Shown: positions 1 to 8,422, counted from the stretch's first letter. The stretch is 64,000 nucleotides of DNA from an uncultured Flavobacteriales bacterium (GCA_913058295.1 CAJXRD010000001.1:152026-216025); one strand, 5' to 3'. Made by a program: numbers and translations. The notes: a model not told the origin generated them from the letters alone.

Positions 1-150
1 GGTTGTGGAGGACATCCAATTTTAGGGCTAGATGTATGGGAACATGCATATTACTTAAATTACCAAAATAGAAGGCCAGACTATGTGTCTGCATTTTTCA
101 ATGTAATTAACTGGGAAGAAGTATCTTCTAGGTATGCTGCTAATAAATAA
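1..150 (+). CDS. Superoxide dismutase (Fe/Mn family), C-terminal 49 residues
   Basis: Partial gene cut by the left edge. The reading frame starting at base 1 encodes 49 residues and ends with TAA at 148-150. It contains DVWEHAYY at fragment residues 11-18, the signature of iron/manganese superoxide dismutases in which the Asp and His bind the metal, followed by the family's NYQNRRPDY and NVINWEEV end. The enzyme converts superoxide to oxygen and hydrogen peroxide in the cytoplasm. Metal choice (Fe, Mn or cambialistic) cannot be decided from this end. A strong intrinsic terminator follows 36 bases after the stop, so this is the last gene of its transcript. Confidence 0.93.
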   Translation, partial: GCGGHPILGLDVWEHAYYLNYQNRRPDYVSAFFNVINWEEVSSRYAANK

Positions 151-186
151 TTTCTATTTAGAAATTATACTTAATAAAATAGAACG

Positions 187-219
187 CCCCCTTTAAAAAA
201 GGGGGTTTTCTATTTTTAT
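187..219 (+). terminator. Intrinsic terminator after superoxide dismutase
   Basis: CCCCCTTT (187-194) pairs with AAAGGGGG (198-205) around a 3-base loop, and is followed by TTTTCTATTTTT. The stem of eight with five GC pairs and a U-rich tail is a standard Rho-independent terminator on the plus strand. Confidence 0.9.
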
Positions 220-362
220 GCTTTTTTATTTCTTTTAAATATTGGGTATAAAAAAGGTAAACAAGAGTTAAGAAAAGTACTAGTAAACGACTCGTAACAA
301 ACTATAAGCTAGTCTTTAATGTAATTGAATTACTCGCCACCCCTTATTTAGATTTTGGGCAT

Positions 363-439
363 AAAAAAAGGTAAACAGAGATGTTCACCTTTTTTTGCCC
401 CAAATCTACCATGAACTTAACCTACTTATGCTATGGTAT
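363..439 (-). ncRNA. Candidate small RNA, copy 1 of a tandem pair
   Basis: Read on the minus strand, a TATATTTG element (443-450) fits the Bacteroidota -7 consensus TAnnTTTG. About 40 bases of leader follow, then an A-rich hairpin GGTGAAC-ATCTCT-GTTTACC (370-389) with a run of T, i.e. an intrinsic terminator. The predicted transcript is about 75 bases. Leader bases 397-432 are identical to copy 2 (604-639). In this copy one stem base differs from copy 2; as minus-strand RNA the change gives a G-U pair, while as plus-strand RNA it gives an A-C mismatch, so pairing is kept only in the minus-strand direction. A clear -33 TTG is not visible. No known RNA family is recognised; function unknown. 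Confidence 0.5.
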
Positions 440-573
440 ACTCAAATATATATAATTAAAATCTTACTAGAATCATCTTTTAGATTAAGCGCTTTAAAAT
501 TCGTTAAAAAACAGGTATAAAAATTAATAGAAGAAATAAAATATTAAATAGATGAAGAAAGGGTATAAAAAAT

Positions 574-648
574 AAAAAAGGTAAACGAGTGTTTACCTTT
601 TTTGCCCCAAATCTACCATGAACTTAACCTACTTATGCTTATGGTATG
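574..648 (-). ncRNA. Candidate small RNA, copy 2 of a tandem pair
   Basis: Second unit with the same layout as copy 1. On the minus strand a TATATTTG element lies at 651-658, with a possible TTG at 681-683 (spacing 22, slightly long). The conserved leader (604-648) is followed by a perfect hairpin GGTAAAC-ACTC-GTTTACC (580-597) flanked by six A and six T. Expected length is about 75 bases. The block 604-658 differs from 397-450 by one inserted base and two substitutions. A short open frame MVDLGQK starts in the leader of both copies but continues differently, which argues against a conserved peptide. Confidence 0.5.
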
Positions 649-764
649 TTCAAATATATCATATAATTTGATATAACATGCAAGATAATTCCTACTTTTG
701 GATAAAAGGAAGGGATATTCGTTAAAACACACATATTTTGTTAATTATTTTAATATTTTAACAT

Positions 765-1409
765 TTAGACATAGAAATAGATTGATATAAAATGACAAAA
801 ACTACCGATTAATACGAATATGTGGAAAATGGCGTGATTAAAACGTAACTTATTTATACTATAAAAAAATGCTCCTATGGTATATGCAATTCCGCCAAGA
901 AGCAGCCATACTATTCCTTCTAATGAAAAGTTATTTAATAAAGGTTTAAAGGCAAATACAATAATCCAGCCCATTAAAACATATGCTATTGTAGAAATCT
1001 TATCGAATTTACCAGTATAGAAAAGTTTTAAAATAACTCCAGTTAATGCAATTCCCCATGTAATTCCGAATAAAACCCAACCAATAGTGCCTTTTAATAT
1101 TACTAAAGTGAATGGGGTATAGGTACCTGCAATTAGTATGTATATGGAAGCGTGATCAAAAACATTTAATCGCTTTCTAGTATTTAAATTTTTCGCGTTA
1201 TGAAAAAAAGTGGAAGCGGCATATAATATAATAAGGCTTGTCCCATAGATGCTAAAACTAACAATGTGCCAAACAGTACCAGAAAATGAAGCTTTCAAGA
1301 TTAATAAGACCAATGCAATAATACTCAAGAATAATCCTAATGCGTGAGTAAGTACATTAATTTTTTCTTCTAGAGGAGGATAATAGGTTGGGTCTTTTAC
1401 CTGTTTCAT
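765..1409 (-). CDS. trhA: HlyIII/PAQR family membrane protein (TrhA-like)
   Basis: A 214-residue integral membrane protein with seven hydrophobic segments, the length usual for bacterial hemolysin III/YqfA (TrhA) proteins. Family landmarks are visible: EEKINVLTH near the N-terminus, STFFH around residue 66 (Ser-x3-His), the FDHASIYILIAGTYTPF segment, and NHAIFH near residue 191; the conserved Ser and His residues are the presumed metal site of the PAQR fold. Despite the hemolysin name, the family is linked to membrane lipid homeostasis. It lies 63 bases downstream of purF on the same strand and may be read from it. Start is the ATG at 1407-1409. Confidence 0.9.
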   Translation of the reverse strand: MKQVKDPTYYPPLEEKINVLTHALGLFLSIIALVLLILKASFSGTVWHIVSFSIYGTSLIILYAASTFFHNAKNLNTRKRLNVFDHASIYILIAGTYTPFTLVILKGTIGWVLFGITWGIALTGVILKLFYTGKFDKISTIAYVLMGWIIVFAFKPLLNNFSLEGIVWLLLGGIAYTIGAFFYSINKLRFNHAIFHIFVLIGSFCHFISIYFYV

Positions 1410-1472
1410 AAATACCTTTATGTAAAAGACGCATGTTTTTATTTTTTATTGCCGAAACGTTCTAAAATATTT

Positions 1473-3371
1473 TTAATATGCTCTTTCCGAGTTGCCTTCA
1501 TAAAAATTAATATAGGCTCTGTTTACAACTCGATTTCCTCCAGGTGTTGGGTAATCTCCTGTAAAATACCAATCTCCTAAATCTTTGGGACATGCTTTAT
1601 GAAGGTCCTCGACAGATTGAAATATAACCTTCACTTTTGAAGTAATACTTTCCTCGCAAATCAATTCAGCAATTTTATCTGAAATTTCTTCATCTGTAAA
1701 AGGAGCGTATAATTCTTTGACATGATTTATTTGCTCTATGTCCTCAACACCAACTTGTGCTTTACATTTATGATATATCTCCTCTACAATAGATTGAGTT
1801 CCTCTATCATAATGAAGTGCTTTTGCAGCTTGAAATGCTATTAATCCTTCCATTCTAGCCATGTCGATACCATAACAATCTGGATATCTAATTTGAGGAG
1901 CAGACGACACTATCACTATCTGTTTTGGATTTAAACGATCCATCATTTTTAAGATACTCTTTTTTAAAGTAGTACCCCTAACAATACTATCATCTATAAT
2001 AACCAAATTGTCTTCGGGCTTAACAACACCATAGGTAACATCATAAACATGAGCCACTAAATCATCACGACTACTATCCTCAGTGATAAATGTACGTAGC
2101 TTTACATCTTTTATCGCAATTTTTTCCGTACGTATTTTATGATCTTGTATTTCTTTAAGTCTCTTAGGGGTTAAGTCATTTTTTTCTTTTAAAATGGCTT
2201 CAACCTTCTGCTTGTTTAATTCATCTTGAGCAGCCTCTAACATTCCATAGAAAGATGTTTCAGCAGTATTAGGAATAAAAGAAAACACCGTGTTTTCTGT
2301 ATCATGATTAATTGCTTCCAAAACTTTAGGCATTACAAGTCTTCCTAATTCTTTTCTTTCTTGGTAGATTTCTGCATCACTTCCACGAGAAAAATAAATA
2401 CGCTCAAACGAACATGATTTTTTTTCAAGAGGCTCTAAAATTTTTGATATTTTCATATAGCCATCCTTCCTTAAAAGTAAAGCATGACCTGGGTCTAATT
2501 CTTTAACCTCTTCAAAAGGCACATTAAATACAGTTTGAATTACTGGTCTTTCAGAAGCGACTACCACCACCTCATCATCTTTATAATAAAAAGCAGGACG
2601 TATCCCTGCTGGATCTCTAAAAACAAAAGAATCTCCGTGGCCCAATAACCCTGCCATAGCATAACCACCATCCCAATCTCTGGAAGATTTTTTTAATATT
2701 TTTGAAAGATTGAGATTCTCCACTATATAAGGAGAGGCTTCAATTTTACTTAAACCTAAGGCTTTCGATTTTTTATAAAGCTTTCTTACCTCGTCATCTA
2801 AAAAATGACCTATTTTTTCCATTACCGTAATGGTATCTGCTTTTTCTTTAGGGTGCATTCCCAACTCAATTAGGTTATTGAATAATTGAGTAGTATTGGT
2901 CATATTAAAATTACCAGCAATAATTAGATTTCGATGCATCCAATTATTTTGACGAAGAAACGGATGTACATGTTCTACACTATTTCCACCAAAAGTACCA
3001 TACCTAACATGTCCCAACATCAACTCTCCTAAATAGGGAATGTTCTTTTTTTGAGCTTCAACATCTGTTTTTATTTCTGGATTATTGGTGAGTTCATCAT
3101 TGATGCGGCCATTAATTTTACCAAAAATATCTTGAATAGGTTGAGCGGCATTAGACCGTACTCTACTTATATACCTTTCTCCTGGATCAACATTTAACTT
3201 TATACTTGCAAAACCAGCACCGTCTTGACCACGATTATGCTGTTTTTCCATCATTAAATACATTTTATTAATTCCGTAGAAAGCAGTACCATATTTTTCT
3301 TTATAGAATTCTAATGGTTTAAGAAGTCGAATTAAGGCAATTCCACATTCGTGTTTTAAAGCATCACTCAT
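1473..3371 (-). CDS. purF: Amidophosphoribosyltransferase, long form
   Basis: Catalyses the first step of purine synthesis, transfer of glutamine amide nitrogen to PRPP. The product has 632 residues, about 130 more than E. coli PurF. Cys9 in HECGIAL is the expected N-terminal nucleophile of the class II glutaminase; eight residues precede it, so a short propeptide must be removed, as in the Bacillus-type enzymes. The glutaminase domain (about 9-300) contains GHVRYGT and the phosphoribosyltransferase domain carries the PRPP loop VIIDDSIVRGTT (457-468). The acidic/Lys-rich stretch around 380-440 is an insert relative to E. coli. It follows pfkB but a terminator separates the two. High confidence in family; flavobacteria use this long form generally. 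Confidence 0.93.
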   Translation of the reverse strand: MSDALKHECGIALIRLLKPLEFYKEKYGTAFYGINKMYLMMEKQHNRGQDGAGFASIKLNVDPGERYISRVRSNAAQPIQDIFGKINGRINDELTNNPEIKTDVEAQKKNIPYLGELMLGHVRYGTFGGNSVEHVHPFLRQNNWMHRNLIIAGNFNMTNTTQLFNNLIELGMHPKEKADTITVMEKIGHFLDDEVRKLYKKSKALGLSKIEASPYIVENLNLSKILKKSSRDWDGGYAMAGLLGHGDSFVFRDPAGIRPAFYYKDDEVVVVASERPVIQTVFNVPFEEVKELDPGHALLLRKDGYMKISKILEPLEKKSCSFERIYFSRGSDAEIYQERKELGRLVMPKVLEAINHDTENTVFSFIPNTAETSFYGMLEAAQDELNKQKVEAILKEKNDLTPKRLKEIQDHKIRTEKIAIKDVKLRTFITEDSSRDDLVAHVYDVTYGVVKPEDNLVIIDDSIVRGTTLKKSILKMMDRLNPKQIVIVSSAPQIRYPDCYGIDMARMEGLIAFQAAKALHYDRGTQSIVEEIYHKCKAQVGVEDIEQINHVKELYAPFTDEEISDKIAELICEESITSKVKVIFQSVEDLHKACPKDLGDWYFTGDYPTPGGNRVVNRAYINFYEGNSERAY

Positions 3372-3393
3372 AGTATTATTTCAGTATATTAAT

Positions 3394-3417
3394 AAAAAAA
3401 GCCCTGTATTACAGGGC
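3394..3417 (-). terminator. Intrinsic terminator between pfkB-type gene and purF
   Basis: GCCCTGTA-T-TACAGGGC is a perfect 17-base palindrome (3401-3417). On the minus strand it is followed by seven T (3400-3394), making a terminator for the upstream kinase gene and implying that purF has its own promoter in the remaining 20-odd bases or depends on readthrough. Confidence 0.8.
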
Positions 3418-3425
3418 GTGTTATT

Positions 3426-4349
3426 TTATTCGCTTAAATCGAATTGTGTCAAATTTTTAAATTGAACTATTCGTTCATATAATTCTTCTTTTCCTAAACT
3501 TATCATCCGTTCCGTTCCAAATTTTTCAACAGAAAAAGACGCTAAAGCCGAACCGTAAATAATTGCTTTCTTAAGGTTGCCAAAACTAAAATCTTCCGTT
3601 TTTGCAAGATAACCTGCAAAGCCACCGGCAAAAGTATCTCCTGCTCCTGTAGGGTCAAAAACTTCTTTTAATGGTAAAGCGGGTGCATAAAATATTTCAT
3701 CTTCAAAAAACAATAACGCTCCATGTTCTCCTTTTTTAATAACTACAAATTCGGGGCCCATAGTCATTATTTTTTTAGCGGCAACAACTAAAGAATATTC
3801 TCCTGTTAATTGTCTTGCTTCTTCATCATTAATAGTAATCACATCTACTTTTGCAATTACTTTCATTAAATCGTCTAAAGCAGAATCCATCCAGAAATTC
3901 ATGGTATCAAGAATTACTAAATCTGGCTTTTGGTTCATTTGTTCAATAACTCCAAGTTGAACTAAAGGATGTAGGTTTCCTAACATTACTACTTTAGCAT
4001 CTTTGTATGAATCTGGAACAACAGGTTTAAAATCTGCTAAAACATTTAATTCAGTTGCTAAGGTATCCCTAGTATTCATGTCGTTATGATACTTTCCGCT
4101 CCAGAAAAATGTTTTTCCATTTTCTACTACTTCAAGACAAGACACATCTAGACCTCTATCTTCCAGCATATCAATATATTCCTTAGGAAAATCCCCACCA
4201 ACAACAGATACAATTGCACCATCAACTTCAAATTGAGATGCTGCTAATCCAATGAAAGTGGCTGCGCCACCTAATATTTTATCTGTTTTTCCAAAAGGGG
4301 TTTCAATAGCATCAAATGCAACTGTTCCGACAATAACAAGTTTACTCAT
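3426..4349 (-). CDS. PfkB-family sugar/nucleoside kinase
   Basis: A 307-residue ribokinase-fold kinase of full length. The substrate-side motif GGAATF is near residue 27 and the C-terminal PfkB signature DPTGAGDTFAGG runs from 232 to 243, with Asp238 as the expected catalytic base and GAGD as the anion hole. The substrate is not decided by sequence; ribose, fructose derivatives or adenosine are all possible. Its conserved placement beside purF makes a role in nucleoside or ribose salvage plausible, but this is inference. A TAAATTTG -7-like element lies on the minus strand at 4372-4379, about 20 bases before the ATG. Confidence 0.85.
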   Translation of the reverse strand: MSKLVIVGTVAFDAIETPFGKTDKILGGAATFIGLAASQFEVDGAIVSVVGGDFPKEYIDMLEDRGLDVSCLEVVENGKTFFWSGKYHNDMNTRDTLATELNVLADFKPVVPDSYKDAKVVMLGNLHPLVQLGVIEQMNQKPDLVILDTMNFWMDSALDDLMKVIAKVDVITINDEEARQLTGEYSLVVAAKKIMTMGPEFVVIKKGEHGALLFFEDEIFYAPALPLKEVFDPTGAGDTFAGGFAGYLAKTEDFSFGNLKKAIIYGSALASFSVEKFGTERMISLGKEELYERIVQFKNLTQFDLSE

Positions 4350-4578
4350 AAAAGGGTTTTAATTTAAAGTGCAAATTTAATCAATTAAATGAGAAATGAT
4401 AGATTTTATTAAACAGTCTATAATAGTTGTATTGTCCTTTAACGAAAGATTAATATTTGCAAAGCTTTGATTTCTAGGGTCAAATCGAGTTAGTGTAGAA
4501 AATTCTTACACTTATGGTTTTAAAAAGGCATTTCAACGAATATTTATATCAATATATCGAAAAGTAATAAGAATCAAG

Positions 4579-4607
4579 TTGTTAAAACAAGAATATTCCT
4601 ACACTTG
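4579..4607 (+). promoter_or_regulatory. Probable promoter of the secreted-protein gene
   Basis: TTG at 4579-4581, an 18-base spacer and TACACTTG at 4600-4607, one mismatch from TAnnTTTG. It lies 15-25 bases before the start codon of the secreted protein gene. Confidence 0.5.
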
Positions 4608-4631
4608 TATAAGAATTAAAATATGATAGTC

Positions 4632-5471
4632 ATGAAAACAGTTATTAAAATAGTATTTGTAATTTTATTTTTTGTAAATAATGTGTATTCTCAAGTTGGG
4701 ATAAATACGACACAAGTTAATTCATCAACTATATTACATATAGAGAGTAATAACAAGGGTGTTTTGTTTCCAACTCTCACACAGGCTCAAAGAGATAATA
4801 TTAATATTGTCGCAGAGAGTAATGGTGAAGTTGTTCCTCCAGGCTTGACAATATACTGTTCGGATTGTTGTACAAGTGGTTATGGAGCCTTATTTTTCTA
4901 TAATGGTTCAGAGTGGAAATCGACAGACAGTGATTGTCGTGATGTAGGAAGCTTCCCTGAATGTATTCCTGTTACAACAACAATGTTGTCTAGTCAACAC
5001 ATAGACGCAAGTATTTTCCCTCTTATATTTGACAACGATTTAACAGAAGCTACACAAACAGGTCCTTGGTCAACAAGATTCCATCAAGGGAGTACTGATC
5101 CATACACGGGAGATGTCATACAATTTACATTAAACGAGGCAATACCTGCAGGAGGAAAAATAGTTTTATACTGGTCTGATAATGAAGACCCTGATTGGGT
5201 TGGTTTTATTGTAGATTTAGATAATGGGGGAGTCATGTCTCAACCTTCTATTGACACGTATCCACAAGGTGTCGGTTTTCCAGTGCTACCAAACAGCGTT
5301 AACACACCTAATGGAAATGATGATTTTATATTGGAAATCACTTTAATAGCGGATACTGATACCATTACCGTGAGGTCGTCAGATCAAGATACTTGGGGAG
5401 AAGATCCTCAACTATATGAGTTTAAAATTTTTGACGATGAGGGTAATGAAATACCATTCACTTGCAATTAA
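4632..5471 (+). CDS. Secreted protein of unknown function
   Basis: I do not recognise a named function. The second in-frame ATG (4632) is preferred over 4623 because it gives a normal signal peptide (MKTVIKIVFVILFF, cleavage after VYS). The mature N-terminus QVGINTT followed by KGVLFPTLTQAQRD is a module seen at the start of many flavobacterial secreted or tail-fibre-like proteins, and is followed by a four-cysteine patch CSDCC plus C near residue 120 of the precursor. The remaining two thirds are beta-rich and acidic. No sorting domain for type IX secretion is visible. It stands alone, with its own likely promoter and a terminator 35 bases after the stop. Confidence 0.75.
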   Translation: MKTVIKIVFVILFFVNNVYSQVGINTTQVNSSTILHIESNNKGVLFPTLTQAQRDNINIVAESNGEVVPPGLTIYCSDCCTSGYGALFFYNGSEWKSTDSDCRDVGSFPECIPVTTTMLSSQHIDASIFPLIFDNDLTEATQTGPWSTRFHQGSTDPYTGDVIQFTLNEAIPAGGKIVLYWSDNEDPDWVGFIVDLDNGGVMSQPSIDTYPQGVGFPVLPNSVNTPNGNDDFILEITLIADTDTITVRSSDQDTWGEDPQLYEFKIFDDEGNEIPFTCN

Positions 5472-5500
5472 TATTTTAATAGATAAAACACACTTCATAA

Positions 5501-5533
5501 AAAATAGTCTCTCAAATGAGAGACTATTTTTAT
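5501..5533. terminator. Bidirectional terminator
   Basis: AAAATAGTCTCTC (5501-5513), loop AAAT, GAGAGACTATTTT (5518-5530): a 13-base perfect stem flanked by A and T runs, usable on both strands. It sits between converging genes and overlaps the stop codon of the RNase H gene. Confidence 0.9.
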
Positions 5534-6165
5534 TTCCTTCCAAAATCAGCTGGGATCTCTCCCCAAGCTTTCGTCTCCCACTTTATTATAATAGTGGAAT
5601 AAGTATTGTTTTTTAACCAATCTTCAGCACGATTCAATAATTCAAATACTTTTTTATTTTTTGTAGTTTGCTTTAATTTCGTGTTGTATTTTTTCTTTTT
5701 TACCCACCCAATAGCAATTTTTGAATCACTATAAATTTTACGGTCACTTTTTTGCTGCTTTAAATAAGCAAGACCATGTACCAAAGCCAGAAATTCTCCT
5801 ACATTATTGGTGCCTTGTTGAAAGGGCCCTTGATGAAATAATTGTTGATGTGTTTGTGTATCAACCCCTCGGTATTCCATTATTCCTGGATTTCCGCTAG
5901 AAGCGGCATCTACAGAAATAGTATATAAATTAGGGTCTCCGATCTTTTTTAATTCCTCTTTAGAAAGTGTTTTCTTTTTTGTGCCTTTACCCTTATAATC
6001 TGCATATTCTTTATTGTAGGCTTTTTTGGCTTCATTAAAAGTTAAAAAGGATTTATACTGTGCACCAGGCACTCCTTTTATAGAACGTTGGCATTCTTTC
6101 CAACTATCATAAATACCAGCAGGATTCCCTAACCAGACCACATAAAATTTTTGTTTTTTAGCCAA
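5530..6165 (-). CDS. rnhA: Ribonuclease HI with N-terminal hybrid-binding domain
   Basis: Degrades the RNA strand of RNA-DNA hybrids. Residues 5-50 (FYVVWLGNPAGIYDSW) form the viroplasmin-like hybrid-binding domain typical of RNase H1, and the catalytic domain follows from about 80. All four acidic active-site residues are visible: Asp86 (SVDAASSG), Glu124 (NVGEFLAL), Asp147 (IYSDSK) and Asp207 (IPADFG). The start is a TTG at 6163-6165, three bases after the purN stop; the conserved FYVVW block begins six residues later and the next Met is near residue 95, so a non-ATG start is required. Transcribed with purN. Confidence 0.92.
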   Translation of the reverse strand: MAKKQKFYVVWLGNPAGIYDSWKECQRSIKGVPGAQYKSFLTFNEAKKAYNKEYADYKGKGTKKKTLSKEELKKIGDPNLYTISVDAASSGNPGIMEYRGVDTQTHQQLFHQGPFQQGTNNVGEFLALVHGLAYLKQQKSDRKIYSDSKIAIGWVKKKKYNTKLKQTTKNKKVFELLNRAEDWLKNNTYSTIIIKWETKAWGEIPADFGRK

Positions 6166-6168
6166 ATG

Positions 6169-6735
6169 TTACTTTTTTAATACTTCTTCAATTATTTTTG
6201 GAAAAAATTCATATTCTAATTGATGCACTTTTTCTGCTACAGATACTGCCGAATCTCTTTCAGATAGCATCACTTTTTTCTGAAAAATAACAGCCCCTTC
6301 ATCATAATTTTCGTTTACATAATGAATGGTTATTCCAGTTTCAGTTTCTTTATTTTTTATAATAGATTCGTGTACATGTGAGCCATACATTCCCTTACCG
6401 CCATATTTTGGAAGTAAGGCCGGATGAATATTAATGATTTTATTAGGGAATACATTCAAAATTGATTCTGGAAACTTCCACAAAAAACCAGCAAGGACTA
6501 TTAAATCTGGAAACTCGTTTTTTAGAATAATCAAGACATTATCAGAATCCCGAAAGTCTTCCTTAGTAAAACTAATAGAAGGAACATTTAAATTTTTTGC
6601 GCGTTCTAAAACTTTAGCATTTTTTTTATTTGAAAGTACTAAAGTGACTTCAGCAAAATCAGAGTTTTGAAAATATTCAATAATGTTTTGAGCGTTAGTG
6701 CCACTCCCAGAAGCAAATACAACAATACGCTTCAT
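6169..6735 (-). CDS. purN: Phosphoribosylglycinamide formyltransferase
   Basis: Transfers the formyl group of 10-formyltetrahydrofolate to GAR in purine synthesis. The 188-residue product has the family's N-terminal GSGTN loop (residues 10-14), the active-site block INIHPALLPKYGGKG with the catalytic His, the GSHVHE substrate segment and the YDEGAVIFQ Asp motif. Full length. First gene of a two-gene transcript with rnhA and divergent from acpP across a 178-base gap that carries promoters for both directions. Confidence 0.95.
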   Translation of the reverse strand: MKRIVVFASGSGTNAQNIIEYFQNSDFAEVTLVLSNKKNAKVLERAKNLNVPSISFTKEDFRDSDNVLIILKNEFPDLIVLAGFLWKFPESILNVFPNKIINIHPALLPKYGGKGMYGSHVHESIIKNKETETGITIHYVNENYDEGAVIFQKKVMLSERDSAVSVAEKVHQLEYEFFPKIIEEVLKK

Positions 6736-6781
6736 AGTATATTTTTATTATTTAGGTTGGTGTTCGTGTAATTTTAAAACA

Positions 6782-6811
6782 CAAAAGTAATGCAAAAGAA
6801 GATTTACTCAA
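6782..6811 (-). promoter_or_regulatory. Promoter of purN-rnhA
   Basis: On the minus strand: TTG (6811-6809), 19-base spacer, TACTTTTG (6789-6782). This is an exact fit to the Bacteroidota TTG/TAnnTTTG promoter and lies about 45 bases before the purN ATG. Confidence 0.75.
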
Positions 6812-6873
6812 CTAAAATGTTTACTTTAGAATTACATTTTATAATTAATAGGGTGTTTTAAATTAAAATATTT

Positions 6874-6881
6874 TATTTTTG
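6874..6881 (+). promoter_or_regulatory. Promoter -7 element of the acpP operon
   Basis: TATTTTTG matches TAnnTTTG and sits 32 bases before the acpP ATG. The upstream -33 partner is weak (GTTTT near 6855), which is common in these genomes. Confidence 0.6.
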
Positions 6882-6913
6882 CGGATTATAATTAAATTTT
6901 AAAAACAAGAATT

Positions 6914-7147
6914 ATGTCAGACATTGCATCAAGAGTAAAAGCTATTATCGTAGACAAATTAGGTGTAGACGAGAACGAAGTTGTAATCGAAGCTAGCTTC
7001 ACAAACGACTTAGGAGCCGACTCATTGGATACGGTAGAACTTATTATGGAATTTGAGAAAGAATTTGATATTCAAATTCCAGACGATCAAGCTGAGAATA
7101 TTGCTACAGTTGGTCAAGCAATCTCATATATTGAAGAAGCTAAATAA
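6914..7147 (+). CDS. acpP: Acyl carrier protein
   Basis: A 77-residue acidic four-helix carrier that holds growing fatty acyl chains on a phosphopantetheine arm. Ser37 in [10 protein letters not shown] is the attachment site. Length and sequence are those of a typical bacterial ACP. It leads the acpP-fabF-rnc group, with fabF starting 12 bases after its stop. Confidence 0.98.
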   Translation: MSDIASRVKAIIVDKLGVDENEVVIEASFTNDLGADSLDTVELIMEFEKEFDIQIPDDQAENIATVGQAISYIEEAK

Positions 7148-7159
7148 AACTACTTCTTT

Positions 7160-8407
7160 ATGGAATTAAAGCGAGTTGTAGTAACAGGGTTAGGTGCACT
7201 TACTCCTATAGGTAACAATGTTGAAGAATATTGGGACGCATTGATTAGTGGTAAAAGTGGGTGTGCAAATATTACTTATTTTGATACAGAAAAGTTCAAA
7301 ACTAAATTCGCTTGCGAACTTAAAAACTTCGACCCATTAAATCACTTTAACAGAAAAGAAGCTCGAAAACTCGATCGCTTCGCTCAATATGCACTTGTAT
7401 CTGCTGATGAAGCAATAGGTGACGCTAAACTTAATCTCGATGAGGTTGATAAATTTAGAGTTGGTGTAATATGGGGTGCAGGTATTGGAGGATTAGAGAC
7501 TTTTCAAAATGAAGTGTTAAATTATTCTGAAGGGGATGGAACACCACGTTTCAACCCCTTCTTTATTCCTAAAATGATAGCAGATATTGCACCAGCAAAC
7601 ATCTCTATTAAATATGGATTTATGGGACCAAACTACACAACAGTTTCTGCTTGTGCATCTTCCGCTAACGCATTAATAGATGCGTTTAACTATATTCGAT
7701 TAGGGCAATGTGACGTTATCGTTTCAGGAGGTAGTGAAGCTGCAGTTACTATTGCAGGTATGGGAGGTTTTAATGCAATGCACGCATTATCAACACGTAA
7801 TGAAAGTCCTGAAACAGCATCAAGACCATTTGACGCTACTCGTGATGGATTTGTACTAGGTGAAGGTGCAGGTGCTCTAATTTTAGAAGAATATGAGCAC
7901 GCTAAAAAAAGAGGTGCTAAAATATATGCCGAAGTAGTTGGCGGAGGAATGTCTAGTGATGCATATCATATGACAGCTCCACATCCAGAAGGTATTGGTG
8001 TAGAAAGAGTAATGCTTAATTGCCTTGAAGATGCTGGGATGACTCCAGGTCAAGTAGATGCAATTAATACTCATGGTACCGCAACACCATTAGGTGATGT
8101 TGCTGAATTAATAGCGATTAGTAAAGTATTTGGTAAACATGCGAAAGACATAAATATCAATTCTACAAAATCGATGACAGGTCATTTATTAGGAGCAGCT
8201 GGAGCTATAGAAGCAATTTCTTCTATTTTATCCATTCAAAATGGAATTGTTCCTCCAACAATAAATCATACTACTGTTGATGAAAACATCGATCCGTTAT
8301 TGAACCTTACTTTAAACAAGGCTCAAAAAAGAGAAATCAATGTTGCAATGAGCAATACTTTTGGTTTTGGTGGGCATAATGCCTGCGTTCTCTTTAAAAA
8401 AATCTGA
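7160..8407 (+). CDS. fabF: 3-oxoacyl-ACP synthase II
   Basis: Condenses malonyl-ACP with acyl-ACP in fatty acid elongation. The 415-residue thiolase-fold protein has the KAS catalytic triad: Cys165 (SACASSAN), His305 (NTHGTATPLGD) and His342 (TGHLLGAAG), plus the C-terminal SNTFGFGGHNA loop. Complete and co-transcribed with acpP upstream and rnc 15 bases downstream, the usual order in flavobacteria. Confidence 0.97.
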   Translation: MELKRVVVTGLGALTPIGNNVEEYWDALISGKSGCANITYFDTEKFKTKFACELKNFDPLNHFNRKEARKLDRFAQYALVSADEAIGDAKLNLDEVDKFRVGVIWGAGIGGLETFQNEVLNYSEGDGTPRFNPFFIPKMIADIAPANISIKYGFMGPNYTTVSACASSANALIDAFNYIRLGQCDVIVSGGSEAAVTIAGMGGFNAMHALSTRNESPETASRPFDATRDGFVLGEGAGALILEEYEHAKKRGAKIYAEVVGGGMSSDAYHMTAPHPEGIGVERVMLNCLEDAGMTPGQVDAINTHGTATPLGDVAELIAISKVFGKHAKDININSTKSMTGHLLGAAGAIEAISSILSIQNGIVPPTINHTTVDENIDPLLNLTLNKAQKREINVAMSNTFGFGGHNACVLFKKI

Positions 8408-8422
8408 GTACAATAAAACATA

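Larger units (their letters stand above)
220..764. other. Gene-free region with three related terminator-like repeats
   Basis: No reading frame of credible length or composition is present here. The stretch is very AT-rich and is dominated by a motif GGG(T/C)ATAAAAAAGGTAAAC found three times: at 244-262, 358-376 and 561-586 (the last with six extra bases inside). The second and third copies belong to complete repeat units described separately as small-RNA candidates; the first lacks the matching right hairpin arm and looks like a decayed unit. Bases 660-760 show no further structure and should hold the 3' region of the minus-strand gene at 765-1409. Confidence 0.7.

Noticed and set aside
363..432. 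Short peptide MVDLGQK... in the sRNA leader
   Set aside because: The frame after QK differs between the two copies because of one A in the run, so the peptide is not conserved.
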